The notes: generated by a model not told the origin, from the sequence alone. DNA of 64,000 bases from Novosphingobium sp. FSW06-99 (GCF_001519065.1 NZ_KQ954257.1:186001-250000), one strand, 5' to 3'; positions 19,549-31,232 are shown, counted from the first letter of the stretch. Made by a program: numbers and translations.

Positions 19549-22056
19549 ATGACTTTTCCGCACACGCTTCGCGCGTCGCTTTCGCTTGTCGCCTTGATGG
19601 CGGCCTCGCACGCAGGTCTGGCCCGCGCCGAAGATGCCGCCCCGGCAGCAGTCGCGCCTGCCGCCGACGTGGCCGACACGATCGTCGTCACGGCCAAGCC
19701 GACCCGGTCGGCCACGGCGATCACCGCCGTCGAAATCCAGAAGATCCTGCCCGGTGTTTCACCGCTCAAGGCGATCGAAACGCTGCCCGGTGTGCTTTAC
19801 ATCAGCGCAGACCCCTGGGGTAACAACGAACAGAACGCGCAGATATTCATCCATGGCTTCAACTTCCAGCAATTGGGTTACACCCTCGACGGCCTGCCGC
19901 TGGGCGACCAGAACTATGGCAACTACAACGGTCTGTCGCCCCAGCGCGCGGTGATTTCCGAACTGGTCGGCCGCTCGGTGGTGTCGACCGGTGCAGGCGA
20001 TCTGGGCACCCCGTCGACCAGCAACCTGGGCGGCGCGATTGAAACCTTCACGCTCGACCCCAAGAAATCGCTTGGCATGGACGTGGCGGAGACTGTCGGC
20101 AGCTATGGCACGTCGCGGACTTATGCGCGGGTGGATACTGGCGGGATCGGCCCCGACAAGAACACTTACATCACGCTGGCCGCGGTGCGCCAGCGGTCGC
20201 GCGCGTGGGACTTTGACGGCATCCAGGGCGGCTGGCAGGCCAATGCCAAGCTGGTGCATGACGACAGCGCGGGCAAGCTGACGGCCTATTTCGACTATTC
20301 GCAAAAGACCGAGCCGAACGAGGACGCCACCAGCTATCGCGTGCCCACGACGACTGCGGCGCAGGGCTATACGCCGTATACCCGGCCCTATTTCTATCCC
20401 AACTATGGCGCCTATCAGGGCTATCTCGACCAGTACGGCAACACCCCGGCGGCGCAGGGCAGCAACTACAACAACTATTATTCCGATGCGCAGCGCACCG
20501 ACTATCTCGGCTATCTCAAGTACGAAGCGCACCTGACCGACAAGCTCGACTGGTCGAACCAGGTCTATTTCCATCATGACGACGGCGTCGGCGTGGTGGC
20601 GGGCGCGCTCGGCCAGTCGATCACCACGATCCAGGCCTATCTCGATCCCAACTATGCCACTGACACCCATTTTGCCGCCAATGGCAACGGCGTGGGCAAT
20701 GCCGCGCTTGGCGCCGCGCTGGTCGCCGCGACCGGCGGTTCGGGGATCGTGATCCGCACCACCGAATACCGCATCGATCGCGAAGGCATTGTCTCGGCGC
20801 TGCATCTCGACCTTGGAGCACACAAGATCGAAGTGGGCGGCTGGTTCGAACACAACAGCACCACGCAGTTCCGCCGCTGGTATGGCGCCGATGCGGCCGA
20901 TCCGGCCAGCTTCACCCCTTATATCCGCCCCAGCAATCCGCTGTTCACCCAGTACCAGGGCGAAGCGCGGGTCGAAGACCTGCAATTGCACGTGCAGGAC
21001 GACTGGCGCGTCAACGACCGCCTGAACATCGAAGCCGGGATCAAGACCAGCGCGCAATGGGCCAATGGCTGGTATCCGGTGCAGCCGATTACCGCATCGC
21101 TGTCGGGCCTGTCGGGCGGTCTGCCGCAAGGGCGCATCGACACTTTGCGCTGGTTTCTGCCCGCGTTCGGCGCGAAATACGATCTGACCGAGCACGAACA
21201 GGTCTACCTGAACGTGCAGAAGAACTTGCGCCAGTACATGACCTATCTCGGCGGCGCATCGCTGTCGCCGTGGTTCACCGGCAGCCAGGCGGCGTTCAAC
21301 ACCTTTGCCGACGAGGGCAAGCCGGAGGAAAGCTGGACCTATGAAGTGGGTCTGCGCACGCATCGCACGTTCGACAATTCGCCGATCTCGGCGATCGAGG
21401 CCCAGGTCAATTACTACCACGTGGTGTTCAACAACCGTCAGTTGGCGATCAACACCAACCCCGGCGGCATCGCCGGCAGCGGGATCACCGGTGGCACCTC
21501 GATCCTGGTCAATGTCGGCAGCGTTCACACCGATGGCGTCGACGGCGCGTTGACGCTCCACTTCGGGCCGCACGCCTCGCTGTACAACGCGGTGTCGTGG
21601 AACCGTTCGACTTATCAGAGCGACTATCAGCAGACCGCCACGGGCATCGGTGCGGCCACCGGCACCTGCATCGGCGGCTATACCGTGCAGGGTGGCGTGG
21701 TCCCGACATGCGGCAAAGTCATCCCCGGCACACCCACCTGGATGAACAAGACCGTTGCCACGTTCAACCTGGGCCCGATCGAAGTACAGGCGATCGGTGA
21801 CTATGTCGGCAAGCGCTATGCGACGTATGTCAACGACACCAGCGTGCCGTCGTACTTCCTCGCCTCGGCGCGGATCGGGATCAAGCTGCCGGCCGAGGCG
21901 CTGCATGTCGCCAAGGCCGACCTCAGCCTCAACGTGACCAACCTGACCAAGGAAACCGGCGTCTCGACGCTGTCGATCGGTTCGGCCACCAACAGCTACT
22001 CCGCCTATCCGATTGCCCCGCGCCAGTGGTTCCTGACCTTCGGCGCAGGCTTCTGA
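19549..22056 (+). CDS. TonB-dependent outer-membrane receptor
   Basis: Outer-membrane beta-barrel of 835 residues for TonB-energised uptake. I chose the ATG at 19549, preceded by CAGGGAG and giving a signal peptide (TLRASLSLVALMAASHAGLARA). The TonB box is DTIVVTA at about residue 45, followed by a plug domain (LPGVSPLKAIETLPGVLY, GFNFQQLGYTLDGLP) and a barrel ending APRQWFLTFGAGF with a terminal aromatic residue. Many tyrosines and asparagines line predicted loops. It is monocistronic and ends at a perfect bidirectional hairpin. The tonB-exbB-exbD genes at 52 kb could energise it. No sigma/anti-sigma extension or substrate gene is adjacent, so the ligand is unknown. Confidence 0.92.
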   Translation: MTFPHTLRASLSLVALMAASHAGLARAEDAAPAAVAPAADVADTIVVTAKPTRSATAITAVEIQKILPGVSPLKAIETLPGVLYISADPWGNNEQNAQIFIHGFNFQQLGYTLDGLPLGDQNYGNYNGLSPQRAVISELVGRSVVSTGAGDLGTPSTSNLGGAIETFTLDPKKSLGMDVAETVGSYGTSRTYARVDTGGIGPDKNTYITLAAVRQRSRAWDFDGIQGGWQANAKLVHDDSAGKLTAYFDYSQKTEPNEDATSYRVPTTTAAQGYTPYTRPYFYPNYGAYQGYLDQYGNTPAAQGSNYNNYYSDAQRTDYLGYLKYEAHLTDKLDWSNQVYFHHDDGVGVVAGALGQSITTIQAYLDPNYATDTHFAANGNGVGNAALGAALVAATGGSGIVIRTTEYRIDREGIVSALHLDLGAHKIEVGGWFEHNSTTQFRRWYGADAADPASFTPYIRPSNPLFTQYQGEARVEDLQLHVQDDWRVNDRLNIEAGIKTSAQWANGWYPVQPITASLSGLSGGLPQGRIDTLRWFLPAFGAKYDLTEHEQVYLNVQKNLRQYMTYLGGASLSPWFTGSQAAFNTFADEGKPEESWTYEVGLRTHRTFDNSPISAIEAQVNYYHVVFNNRQLAINTNPGGIAGSGITGGTSILVNVGSVHTDGVDGALTLHFGPHASLYNAVSWNRSTYQSDYQQTATGIGAATGTCIGGYTVQGGVVPTCGKVIPGTPTWMNKTVATFNLGPIEVQAIGDYVGKRYATYVNDTSVPSYFLASARIGIKLPAEALHVAKADLSLNVTNLTKETGVSTLSIGSATNSYSAYPIAPRQWFLTFGAGF

Positions 22057-22073
22057 TCGGTTGACACCGGCGG

Positions 22074-22099
22074 CCGGGCGGCCTGTTCAGGCCGCCCGG
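22074..22099. terminator. bidirectional terminator hairpin
   Basis: CCGGGCGGCCTG-TT-CAGGCCGCCCGG is a perfect 12-pair stem in the gap where the receptor gene and the small exported-protein gene converge. It lacks T-tracts but is the obvious end for both. Confidence 0.65.
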
Positions 22100-22105
22100 A
22101 CCTGC

Positions 22106-22393
22106 TCAGGCGTGGACCTGGGCCTGCCAGGCCTGCATCGCCTGCTGGTACTGGCGCACTTGCGCCCTGTAGGCGGCGCGTTCGTGGCGGATCGTGGCCG
22201 CGCGGGCGGCCAGCGCCTGATGATAGGCGCGTAAGTTGGCGGCGTCCTGGTCGAGTTGCGCCTGGGCCAGTGCGGCCTGTTGCGCGTTCAGCGCGGCGCG
22301 CGCCTGTTGCGCCGGATCGGCCATTTGGGCGGCCTGCGCGCAAAGCGGGGCGAGGCAAAGGCTGGCGGCCAGCAGGGCCGGGATCGTTTTCAT
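22106..22393 (-). CDS. small exported Gln/Ala-rich protein of unknown function
   Basis: A 95-residue protein starting with a signal peptide (MKTIPALLAASLCLAPLCAQA). I chose the second of two adjacent ATGs because AGGAG is seven bases before it. The mature part is almost entirely alanine, glutamine and arginine (QQARAALNAQQAALAQAQLD) and is predicted to be a long amphipathic helix or coiled coil. No known family is recognised. It may be a small periplasmic helical protein; function unknown. Confidence 0.6.
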   Translation of the reverse strand: MKTIPALLAASLCLAPLCAQAAQMADPAQQARAALNAQQAALAQAQLDQDAANLRAYHQALAARAATIRHERAAYRAQVRQYQQAMQAWQAQVHA

Positions 22394-22621
22394 CATGGGT
22401 CTCCTGTCTGCATCGCGCACGACATCGCACCGTCCCGCGCGGCCCGAAAGGGCGCGGTACTGGTCTGGAACGGTCCGACTCATGCGATGGACGTTGCGCT
22501 ATCCGACGGCGACTTTATCCTGCCTGAACGGGCCGCTTGCGGGCTGGGCGAACGCCCGGCAGGCCTGTAAGCGGGCCGGGGCGGCCCATTGCGAGCCGCC
22601 AGCGCGCGAGACCATCCCCCG

Positions 22622-24004
22622 ATGACCAATCCGATCCTGGCAACCGACAGCTACAAGCACAGCCATTTCCTGCAATACCCGCCCGAGGCGCGCGCGATCT
22701 GCGCCTATGTCGAGGCGCGGGCCAATCCGTTTGCCGACGACGTGCTGTTCTTTGGCCTGCAGACGTATCTGCTCGACGGATTGTCGCGGCCTATTGCCGC
22801 TGCCGATATCGAAGAGGCGGCGGCGATCTGCCAGGCCCATGGCGAACCGTTCAACCGCGCGGGCTGGCAGGCGATTGTCGATGATCATGGCGGTTTCCTG
22901 CCGCTCGAAATCCGCGCCCTGCCCGAAGGCCTGGTGGTGCCCACCGGGGTGCCGCTGGTCGAAGTGGAAAACACCGATCCGCGCATGGCGTGGCTGACCA
23001 CATTTGTCGAAACCGCGCTGTTGCGTGCGGTGTGGTATCCCACCACGGTGGCAACGCTGGGCCGCCAGTGCCGCGCGGTGATCCTGGCCGGGCTGGAACG
23101 CAGCAGCGACGATCCGCAGGGGCAATTGCCGTTCAAACTGCACGATTTCGGCGCGCGCGGGGTGTCGAGCGGGGAGAGCGCGGCGCTGGGCGGCATGGCG
23201 CATCTGGTCAATTTCCGGGGCACCGACACGATGGAGGCGCTGGTTGCCGCGCGGCGGTTCTATGGCGCAGACATGGCGGGCTTTTCGATCCCCGCCGCCG
23301 AACACAGCACGATCACCAGTTGGGGCCGCGCCCGCGAGACACAGGCCTATGCCACGCTGTTGCGCGCGTTCGATGGCGAAGGCCGCGTGGTGGCGGTGGT
23401 GTCCGACAGCTATGATCTCGATGCCGCATTGTCGGGCATCTGGGGCGGCACCTTGCGCGATGCGGTGTTGGCGCGCGCGGGCATGCTGGTGGTGCGCCCC
23501 GACAGCGGCGATCCGGTGGAAACCCCGCTGCGCGCGATCGAGGCGTTGTGGCAGGCGTTTGGCGGCACCACCAATGGCCGGGGGTTCCGCGTGCTCGATC
23601 CGCATGTGCGGGTGATCCAGGGCGATGGCATGACGCTGGCGACGATCGCGCGTCTGATCGACCGATTGATCGACGCGGGCTTTGCCATCGACAACATCGC
23701 GTTCGGCATGGGCGGGGGCCTGTTGCAACAGGTAAACCGCGACACCTTGCGCTTTGCGATGAAGGCCAATGCCATGCGCGATGATCATGGCGTGTGGCAC
23801 GATGTCGCCAAGGCACCCGCCACCGACCCGGCCAAGGCAAGCAAGGCCGGGCGGCAGGCGGTGATCCGCCGCGATGGCCGCCTGATCGCGGTGCGCCGCG
23901 AAGACGCAGCACCCGGCGCCGATCTGCTGGTGCCGGTGTGGCGCGACGGGACTTTGCTGGTGCGGCACGATTTTGATGCCGTGCGCCAACGGGCAACCAC
24001 CTGA
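22622..24004 (+). CDS. nadV: nicotinamide phosphoribosyltransferase (NAMPT/NadV type)
   Basis: Makes nicotinamide mononucleotide from nicotinamide and PRPP, the first step of the non-deamidating NAD salvage route. It has 460 residues, close to vertebrate NAMPT. The N-terminus (ATDSYKHSHFLQYPP) and the active-site block IPAAEHSTITSWG near residue 223 match NAMPT; the RGTDT motif near 198 and the phosphate-binding region (RPDSGDPVE, QGDGM, GMGGGLLQQ) are present. I used the ATG that starts directly before the conserved N-terminus. No adenylyltransferase (nadM) or regulator (nrtR) gene is adjacent, so the rest of the route is elsewhere. Confidence 0.92.
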   Translation: MTNPILATDSYKHSHFLQYPPEARAICAYVEARANPFADDVLFFGLQTYLLDGLSRPIAAADIEEAAAICQAHGEPFNRAGWQAIVDDHGGFLPLEIRALPEGLVVPTGVPLVEVENTDPRMAWLTTFVETALLRAVWYPTTVATLGRQCRAVILAGLERSSDDPQGQLPFKLHDFGARGVSSGESAALGGMAHLVNFRGTDTMEALVAARRFYGADMAGFSIPAAEHSTITSWGRARETQAYATLLRAFDGEGRVVAVVSDSYDLDAALSGIWGGTLRDAVLARAGMLVVRPDSGDPVETPLRAIEALWQAFGGTTNGRGFRVLDPHVRVIQGDGMTLATIARLIDRLIDAGFAIDNIAFGMGGGLLQQVNRDTLRFAMKANAMRDDHGVWHDVAKAPATDPAKASKAGRQAVIRRDGRLIAVRREDAAPGADLLVPVWRDGTLLVRHDFDAVRQRATT

Positions 24005-24091
24005 AAACGGCGCAAGGCCACCCTATATCGAGGGCCCCCCAAACAAAGCCCGCGCGCTTGCGTGTGGGCGCAGCAGACAAATGGAAATGGC

Positions 24092-24769
24092 ATGAAGATC
24101 CTGATGGTCCTGACCTCGCACGACACGCTCGGCGATACGGGCAGACAGACCGGCTTCTGGCTCGAAGAATTCGCGGCGCCTTATTACGTGTTTCGCGATG
24201 CCGGGGCCGATGTGGTGCTGGCAAGCCGGGCCGGCGGGCAGCCCCCGCTCGATCCCAAAAGCGATGAACCCGACGCGCAGACCGATGCCACGCGCCGGTT
24301 TGCCGCCGATCCCGCCGCGCAGGCCGCGCTCGCCCACACCGTTCGGCTCGACAGCGTGGCCGCCGACGGGTTCGATGCGGTGTTCTATCCCGGTGGCCAT
24401 GGCCCATTGTGGGACCTGGCCGAGCTGCGCACGTCGATTGACCTGATTGCGGCGTTTGTCGCGGCGGGCAAACCCACCGCCTTTGTCTGTCACGGCCCCG
24501 GCGTGTTGCGCCATGTCACCAGGACTGATGGTACGCCGTTGGTCCACGGCCGCCGTGTCACCGGTTTCACCAACAGCGAAGAAGCCGCTGTCGGCCTGAC
24601 CGAGGTGGTGCCGTTTCTGATCGAGGACACCTTCATCGCGCAAGGCGCGCATTATGAGAAGGCCGCCGACTGGGCCCCGCATGTGGTCATCGACGGACAG
24701 TTGATCACCGGCCAGAACCCGGCGAGCAGCGAGCCTGCCGCGCAGGCCCTGCTGGCCAGCCTGGGATAA
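24092..24769 (+). CDS. DJ-1/PfpI family protein (Hsp31-like)
   Basis: Class I glutamine-amidotransferase-like fold of 225 residues. The nucleophile elbow is AFVCHGPGVL with the cysteine near residue 132, and YPGGHGPLWDL near 110 and GFWLEEF near 25 provide the other conserved positions, including the Glu that supports the cysteine. Relatives act as glyoxalase III/deglycase or stress chaperones. The start is the ATG before KILMVL, with an in-frame ATG ten codons upstream rejected for lack of homology. It follows nadV after 87 bases on the same strand. Confidence 0.88.
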   Translation: MKILMVLTSHDTLGDTGRQTGFWLEEFAAPYYVFRDAGADVVLASRAGGQPPLDPKSDEPDAQTDATRRFAADPAAQAALAHTVRLDSVAADGFDAVFYPGGHGPLWDLAELRTSIDLIAAFVAAGKPTAFVCHGPGVLRHVTRTDGTPLVHGRRVTGFTNSEEAAVGLTEVVPFLIEDTFIAQGAHYEKAADWAPHVVIDGQLITGQNPASSEPAAQALLASLG

Positions 24770-24788
24770 GCCCCCGACCCGGTCGGCG

Positions 24789-26765
24789 TCAGTCGGCCGG
24801 GTTGTATTTGGCCAGAAACGCGTCGAGTTTGTCATACCAGATCTGTGCGGCGGCGGTGGTGGTATAGCCATGGCCGTCGTCGGGGATCGAAACGTATTCA
24901 TAGGTCTTGCCGGCGGCCTTCAGCGCGTCGACATATAGGCGCGATTGCTTGGGCAGCACGCGCTGGTCCTTTTCGCCGTGCAGCACCAGCACGGGCACTT
25001 TCAGCCGGTCGACGGTATAGAGCGGCGACACGGTCTTGAGGTCGAACGTCTTGTCGCCCTGCACGGTCTGTTGCCAGTCGTCGCGCGATTTCCTGTCGTC
25101 GTCAAAGTGGTTGGAATATTTCACCTGCCGGGCGATGTCGGACACGCCCGCCAGACTGACCGCGCAGCGATAGCGTTCGGGATTGCGCGTGGCGCCCCAC
25201 ATGGCGGCATAGCCGCCATAGGAAATCCCGACCAGACATGTCCGGGCGGGATCGGCAATGCCCTGCTTGACCAGCCAGTCCATGCCGTCATCGATATCGT
25301 CCTGCATCGCCCGGCCCCACTGGCCCTTGCCCTTGTCGCGATAGGCCGTGCCATAAGAGCCCGATCCGCGATATTCGGGCTGCAACACGGCATAGCCACG
25401 GTTGGCCAGGAACTGCACGTCATCGTCATAGCCACCGGCGTCGCGCACATCGAACGGCCCGCCATGCGGCATGATGATCAGCGGCAGATGTTTGGGCGCC
25501 CGCCCCACCGGCAGCGTCAGATAGGCCGGGATGCTCAGCCCGTCGCGCGCGGTATAGTGCACATAGGCGGGTCGGGCGAGTTGTTCCGGGTGCAGGCGGG
25601 CGTAGACGCGCGCCAGGCGTTCCATTTTGCCCGTGGCATCCTGATAGATGTAATAGCTGCCGGGATCATTGGCCGCCCCGACCCAGACCACCCTGATGGC
25701 GTGGTTGCGGCTTTCCGACTTGATCCATGCCATGCGCTCGCCCTCGGGATGGCCGGTGTTGACGGCCTTGTCGAGATCGGCCTGGAACGCGGCCATATCC
25801 TTGTCCCACCAATGCACGCGCGGCAGGCTGTCGGTGTACCAGGCCGAATCCATCGCCTTGCCATCGGTGGTGGTATAGGCGCCCTCGATATCGTTGGCGG
25901 GGGCCTCGAACACCAGATCGCCGCGCTTGTGGGTGGCAAAGTTGAACTTGAAGATCGCCTTCAGGCCGGTCTTTTCGTCGGTGTCGAAAATGAACCCGTC
26001 GTCGCTGCCTGTAACGATGCGGATCACGTCGAAATCGGCACTGGTATCCTTGTCGTCGTGGCCTTTGGCGATGGTCTGGAACCGGTCGGTAGCGGTCTTG
26101 CGATAGAGCGCGATCCAGTGGTGGTTGTCGGTATGGCCAAAACCATAGCGGACCACGCCATCGTCGTCGGCCGACCAGTCCCAGATATCGTCGTGCGCGG
26201 ACACGACCTGGGTCGATTTGTTGGTGGTCAGTTCGATGTTCGAAACAGAAGGATAGTCGTAGATCGATTTCTGATAGGACAGCAGGATGTGCTTGCCTTC
26301 GGGATCGACCCACAAGACATCATCGCCCATCAGGCCTTCGTCGGTTTGCCCGATCAGTTTGCTCTTGTGGGTTGTCAGGTCATAGGCGATCAGGCGCGTG
26401 GCATAAGCTTCATCACCTTCCCATGGCACGGTCTTGCCAAGGCCGATCAGGATCATGGAATTGCCTGCCCAGCGATACCAGTTGGTGTCGATATCCTTGG
26501 TTTCGGCCAGGACAAAGGGCTTGTCCTTGCCCTCGAGATCGAACACCACCACCTTTTCCGCCCCGGCGACCATCGCCCGCGCCACGATGTGCGTGCCGTC
26601 GGGCGACAATTTCAGATCGGCCATCTCTGCGCGCGCCGCAAAATCGGCGGTGGGGATACGCGGCGGGATTGCAGCGCCGGTCTGGGGCGCCGCCGCTGTG
26701 TCGGCCCATGCCGTTTGCCCAAGCCCGGCCAAGGCCAGCACCATGCCCGCAAGTGATCCCCGCAT
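24789..26765 (-). CDS. secreted S9 family prolyl oligopeptidase-like peptidase
   Basis: Serine peptidase of 658 residues with an N-terminal beta-propeller and a C-terminal alpha/beta-hydrolase domain. I chose the ATG at 26765, preceded by GGGGGAACA and giving a signal peptide (LAGMVLALAGLGQTAWA); the frame continues upstream without one. The catalytic triad is complete: GISYGGYAAMWG with Ser near 515, Asp in HGEKDQRV near 593 and His in DDGHGYT near 631. It resembles dipeptidyl or acylaminoacyl peptidases of Sphingomonadales and Xanthomonadales. It converges on the DJ-1-like gene and diverges from the MHYT/EAL gene. Confidence 0.92.
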   Translation of the reverse strand: MRGSLAGMVLALAGLGQTAWADTAAAPQTGAAIPPRIPTADFAARAEMADLKLSPDGTHIVARAMVAGAEKVVVFDLEGKDKPFVLAETKDIDTNWYRWAGNSMILIGLGKTVPWEGDEAYATRLIAYDLTTHKSKLIGQTDEGLMGDDVLWVDPEGKHILLSYQKSIYDYPSVSNIELTTNKSTQVVSAHDDIWDWSADDDGVVRYGFGHTDNHHWIALYRKTATDRFQTIAKGHDDKDTSADFDVIRIVTGSDDGFIFDTDEKTGLKAIFKFNFATHKRGDLVFEAPANDIEGAYTTTDGKAMDSAWYTDSLPRVHWWDKDMAAFQADLDKAVNTGHPEGERMAWIKSESRNHAIRVVWVGAANDPGSYYIYQDATGKMERLARVYARLHPEQLARPAYVHYTARDGLSIPAYLTLPVGRAPKHLPLIIMPHGGPFDVRDAGGYDDDVQFLANRGYAVLQPEYRGSGSYGTAYRDKGKGQWGRAMQDDIDDGMDWLVKQGIADPARTCLVGISYGGYAAMWGATRNPERYRCAVSLAGVSDIARQVKYSNHFDDDRKSRDDWQQTVQGDKTFDLKTVSPLYTVDRLKVPVLVLHGEKDQRVLPKQSRLYVDALKAAGKTYEYVSIPDDGHGYTTTAAAQIWYDKLDAFLAKYNPAD

Positions 26766-26994
26766 TGTTCCCCCAAACCCCGGCGGGTGGCGCCGACCGC
26801 CCCCGTCCCGCTTGCAAATATTCACGCGATTTGCGTGACTTGCAAGACAGTATGGCACGATAAATGCGCCATTTTCGCGTCACTGCGGTGCAGATTTTCG
26901 GCAGATCTGCCGCATTCGGCCTATTGCCCGCGCAATTATATCTTAAGTTATGAGGCGGCATGAAATAGGCTGCAATTACATCGTCCCCGTTTGA
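26766..26994. other. divergent promoter region, with a 14-bp palindrome
   Basis: Non-coding gap between the S9 peptidase gene and the MHYT/EAL gene. It contains the perfect palindrome CGGCAGATCTGCCG (26899-26912) and an AT-rich segment around 26930-26980 that may hold the promoter for the EAL protein. No gene seen. Confidence 0.4.
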
Positions 26995-29046
26995 TTGGTC
27001 ATCCCGCTGATCACTGTCCTCACATGTCTCGGCACACGCCACAATCCCTGGCTGGTCCTGTTGGCCGCGGCGATCTGCTGTGTCGGTGCGGGGGCCACGA
27101 TGCAATTGCTGGCCCGCTCGGCGCGGGCACCCTGGCCGCTTGGCCTGGTGTGGGTGTTGCTGACCGCGACCGTCGCCGGGGCCTCGGTGTGGTGCACGCA
27201 TTTCGTGGCGATCCTGGCCTATCAGGCAGGCGCGCCCGTCACGTATGATCCGGCGCTGACCATGGCGTCGCTGCTGATTGTGATTGGCGGCTGCTTTGGC
27301 GGTTTTGCGCTGTTTGTGCGCGCGCGTGGCGGCGCATGGCCCGCCGTGGCGGGGTGTGTGATCGGGCTGACGATCAGTGCGATGCACTATGTCGGCATGC
27401 TGGCCTTTCGCATCGGCGGTGTGGTGCGCTGGCGGCCGGATTTGGTTGTCGCGTCGGTCCTGCTGGCGGTTGGGCTGTCGGCGCTGGCGCTCGCGGCCGC
27501 CCGGTCGCAACTTGGCACGCGGCTGGCCGGATTTGCACCCGCGCTGTTCGTGGCGGCGATCGTCTCGCTCCATTTCACCGGCATGGCAGCGCTGCAGGTC
27601 ATCCCGCTGACCGCCTGGTCGCCCGGTGCCGAAGATGCACGCGCGGCGCTGGCGCTGGCCACCGCGCTGATGGGCGGCATGATCATCGCCGCAGGGATAT
27701 TCGCCCATGCGCTCGACACTATCACCAGCCTGGATGCCTCGGCACGGATCGATGCCTTTGCCTCGATCTGCGACCAGACCGGGCTGCCCCGACGCCCGCT
27801 GTTTGAAAAACAGCTCGCCTTGCTGCTGAACAACCCCAAGCCTGGTCAACGTTATCTGATTGTGACCACAAAATTGTGCCATTTGAATGATATAACTGAT
27901 ATTTATGGCGATGAAGCTGGCGATTTCGCGATACGTCTGACTGCCGACCGGATCGATCGGGCACGGCAACCGGGCTTTTTTGTCGCCAGAACCGGGCGAT
28001 CGGAATTTTCCGCCATCGGCCCGATTGGCGACCATGAGGATATCCGATCGCGGGCACATCTGTGGCGGTCGATGCTGGCCGCGCCGATGGTCTTCGGCGA
28101 GCACGAGATATTCCTTGATCCGCGTCTGGGTGTGGCCTGCTTCTCCCCTGACGGCAGCAGCGCCGAAAACGTGGTGCAGCATTCGCGACTGGCGCTGTCA
28201 CGTGCGCGCAAAAGCCCGCTGGAGCCGGTCTGCGTCTATGATGAAACGTTCGATGCGCTGGCTGAGCGTCATCATGTGCTGGCGGACAATCTGTTGGCAG
28301 CGCTCGATAACGGCGAATTCGAAGTCTATTATCAGCCGCAAGTGTGGATCGCCGATCGTTCGGTGATCGGGTACGAGGCGCTGCTGCGCTGGAACCATCC
28401 GCGCTTCGGGCTGATTTCGCCGAACGAATTCATTCCCCTGGCGGAACAGACCGGGGCAATCGTCGACATCGGGGCGTGGGTGCTGCGATCGGCCTGCCGT
28501 GAGGCGAGCGGTTGGCCGGATGACCAGCGCGTGGCGGTCAACCTGTCGCCCTTGCAATTGCGGCAACCCGATCTGCCCGAACAGATCCTCGATGCATTGG
28601 TCAGCGGCGGCCTGTCGCCGGGGCGGCTGGAAATCGAATTGACCGAATCGCTGCTGATCGATGACCGCGTCAGTGCGATCAGCATTCTGGGCCGGATCCG
28701 CGCACTGGGGGTCAAACTTGCGCTCGACGATTTCGGCACGGGCTATTCATCGATGGACGTGCTGCGGCATGTCAGTTTCGACAAGATCAAGCTCGACCGC
28801 AGCTTTGTCCAGGATATCGAAACCAACCCGCAATCGCTGGCGATCCTGCACGCGATGCTGGAACTGGGGCGGAGCCTCGCCATTCCGATCCTGGTCGAAG
28901 GGGTCGAAACAGAACGCCAGATGGCCATTCTGCAAGCCGAAGGCTGCCGCAAGGTGCAGGGCTATCTGACCGGCAAACCTGCCCCGGCCAGCGCCATCGC
29001 GGCCGATCGCACGGTCGCCATCGGTTTGTTCAGGCACGCGGGCTGA
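26995..29046 (+). CDS. MHYT-sensor, degenerate GGDEF, EAL phosphodiesterase
   Basis: Membrane-bound c-di-GMP signalling protein of 683 residues. The N-terminus is an MHYT sensor with seven predicted helices and the His/Met signatures WCTHFVA, MHYVGM and LHFTGM, probably for a metal or gas ligand. A GGDEF-like domain follows whose signature is GRSEF, so it should not make c-di-GMP. The EAL domain is intact: YEALLRW, VNLSPLQL, ELTES, LDDFGTGYSS, KLDRSF and EGVE, so phosphodiesterase activity is likely. The start is a TTG, the only plausible codon before the conserved RHNPWLVLLAA; a stop lies immediately upstream. No cognate partner is adjacent. Confidence 0.9.
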   Translation: MVIPLITVLTCLGTRHNPWLVLLAAAICCVGAGATMQLLARSARAPWPLGLVWVLLTATVAGASVWCTHFVAILAYQAGAPVTYDPALTMASLLIVIGGCFGGFALFVRARGGAWPAVAGCVIGLTISAMHYVGMLAFRIGGVVRWRPDLVVASVLLAVGLSALALAAARSQLGTRLAGFAPALFVAAIVSLHFTGMAALQVIPLTAWSPGAEDARAALALATALMGGMIIAAGIFAHALDTITSLDASARIDAFASICDQTGLPRRPLFEKQLALLLNNPKPGQRYLIVTTKLCHLNDITDIYGDEAGDFAIRLTADRIDRARQPGFFVARTGRSEFSAIGPIGDHEDIRSRAHLWRSMLAAPMVFGEHEIFLDPRLGVACFSPDGSSAENVVQHSRLALSRARKSPLEPVCVYDETFDALAERHHVLADNLLAALDNGEFEVYYQPQVWIADRSVIGYEALLRWNHPRFGLISPNEFIPLAEQTGAIVDIGAWVLRSACREASGWPDDQRVAVNLSPLQLRQPDLPEQILDALVSGGLSPGRLEIELTESLLIDDRVSAISILGRIRALGVKLALDDFGTGYSSMDVLRHVSFDKIKLDRSFVQDIETNPQSLAILHAMLELGRSLAIPILVEGVETERQMAILQAEGCRKVQGYLTGKPAPASAIAADRTVAIGLFRHAG

Positions 29047-29066
29047 TCGGGCAGAGGAAACGACAA

Positions 29067-29094
29067 GGGCCGGAAAGGTCTCCCTTTCCGGCCC
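29067..29094. terminator. bidirectional terminator
   Basis: GGGCCGGAAAGG-TCTC-CCTTTCCGGCCC is a perfect 12-pair hairpin between the EAL gene and the convergent groEL gene. Modest T-rich sequence follows on the plus strand. Confidence 0.7.
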
Positions 29095-29130
29095 CGTTGT
29101 CTGTGCCGATCGGCAGGGTTGGCGCGGACC

Positions 29131-31106
<1,976 letters not shown>

Positions 31107-31169
31107 GGGTTGCTTGCCTCTCATTTCGACGATCGGCCGGAATCAGCCGGATCGATGTTGCGAAATTTT

Positions 31170-31196
31170 CTGGCACTCACGCATCGAGAGTGCCAG
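31170..31196. promoter_or_regulatory. CIRCE operator (HrcA site) of groESL
   Basis: CTGGCACTC-ACGCATCGA-GAGTGCCAG is a perfect 9-9-9 inverted repeat, matching the CIRCE consensus GCACTC-N9-GAGTGC. It sits at the predicted transcription start of groES and 63 bases from its ATG. CIRCE is bound by the repressor HrcA, whose gene is not in the window. Confidence 0.93.
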
Positions 31197-31203
31197 CGAG
31201 CGG

Positions 31204-31232
31204 GATATGGGTAAGCGGCGAGGGGCCGTCAA
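31204..31232 (-). promoter_or_regulatory. groESL promoter
   Basis: On the minus strand TTGACG (-35) and CATATC (-10) are separated by 17 bases and lie directly upstream of the CIRCE element, so repressor binding would block the start site. The -35 lies at the end of the upstream MATE gene. Confidence 0.6.
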
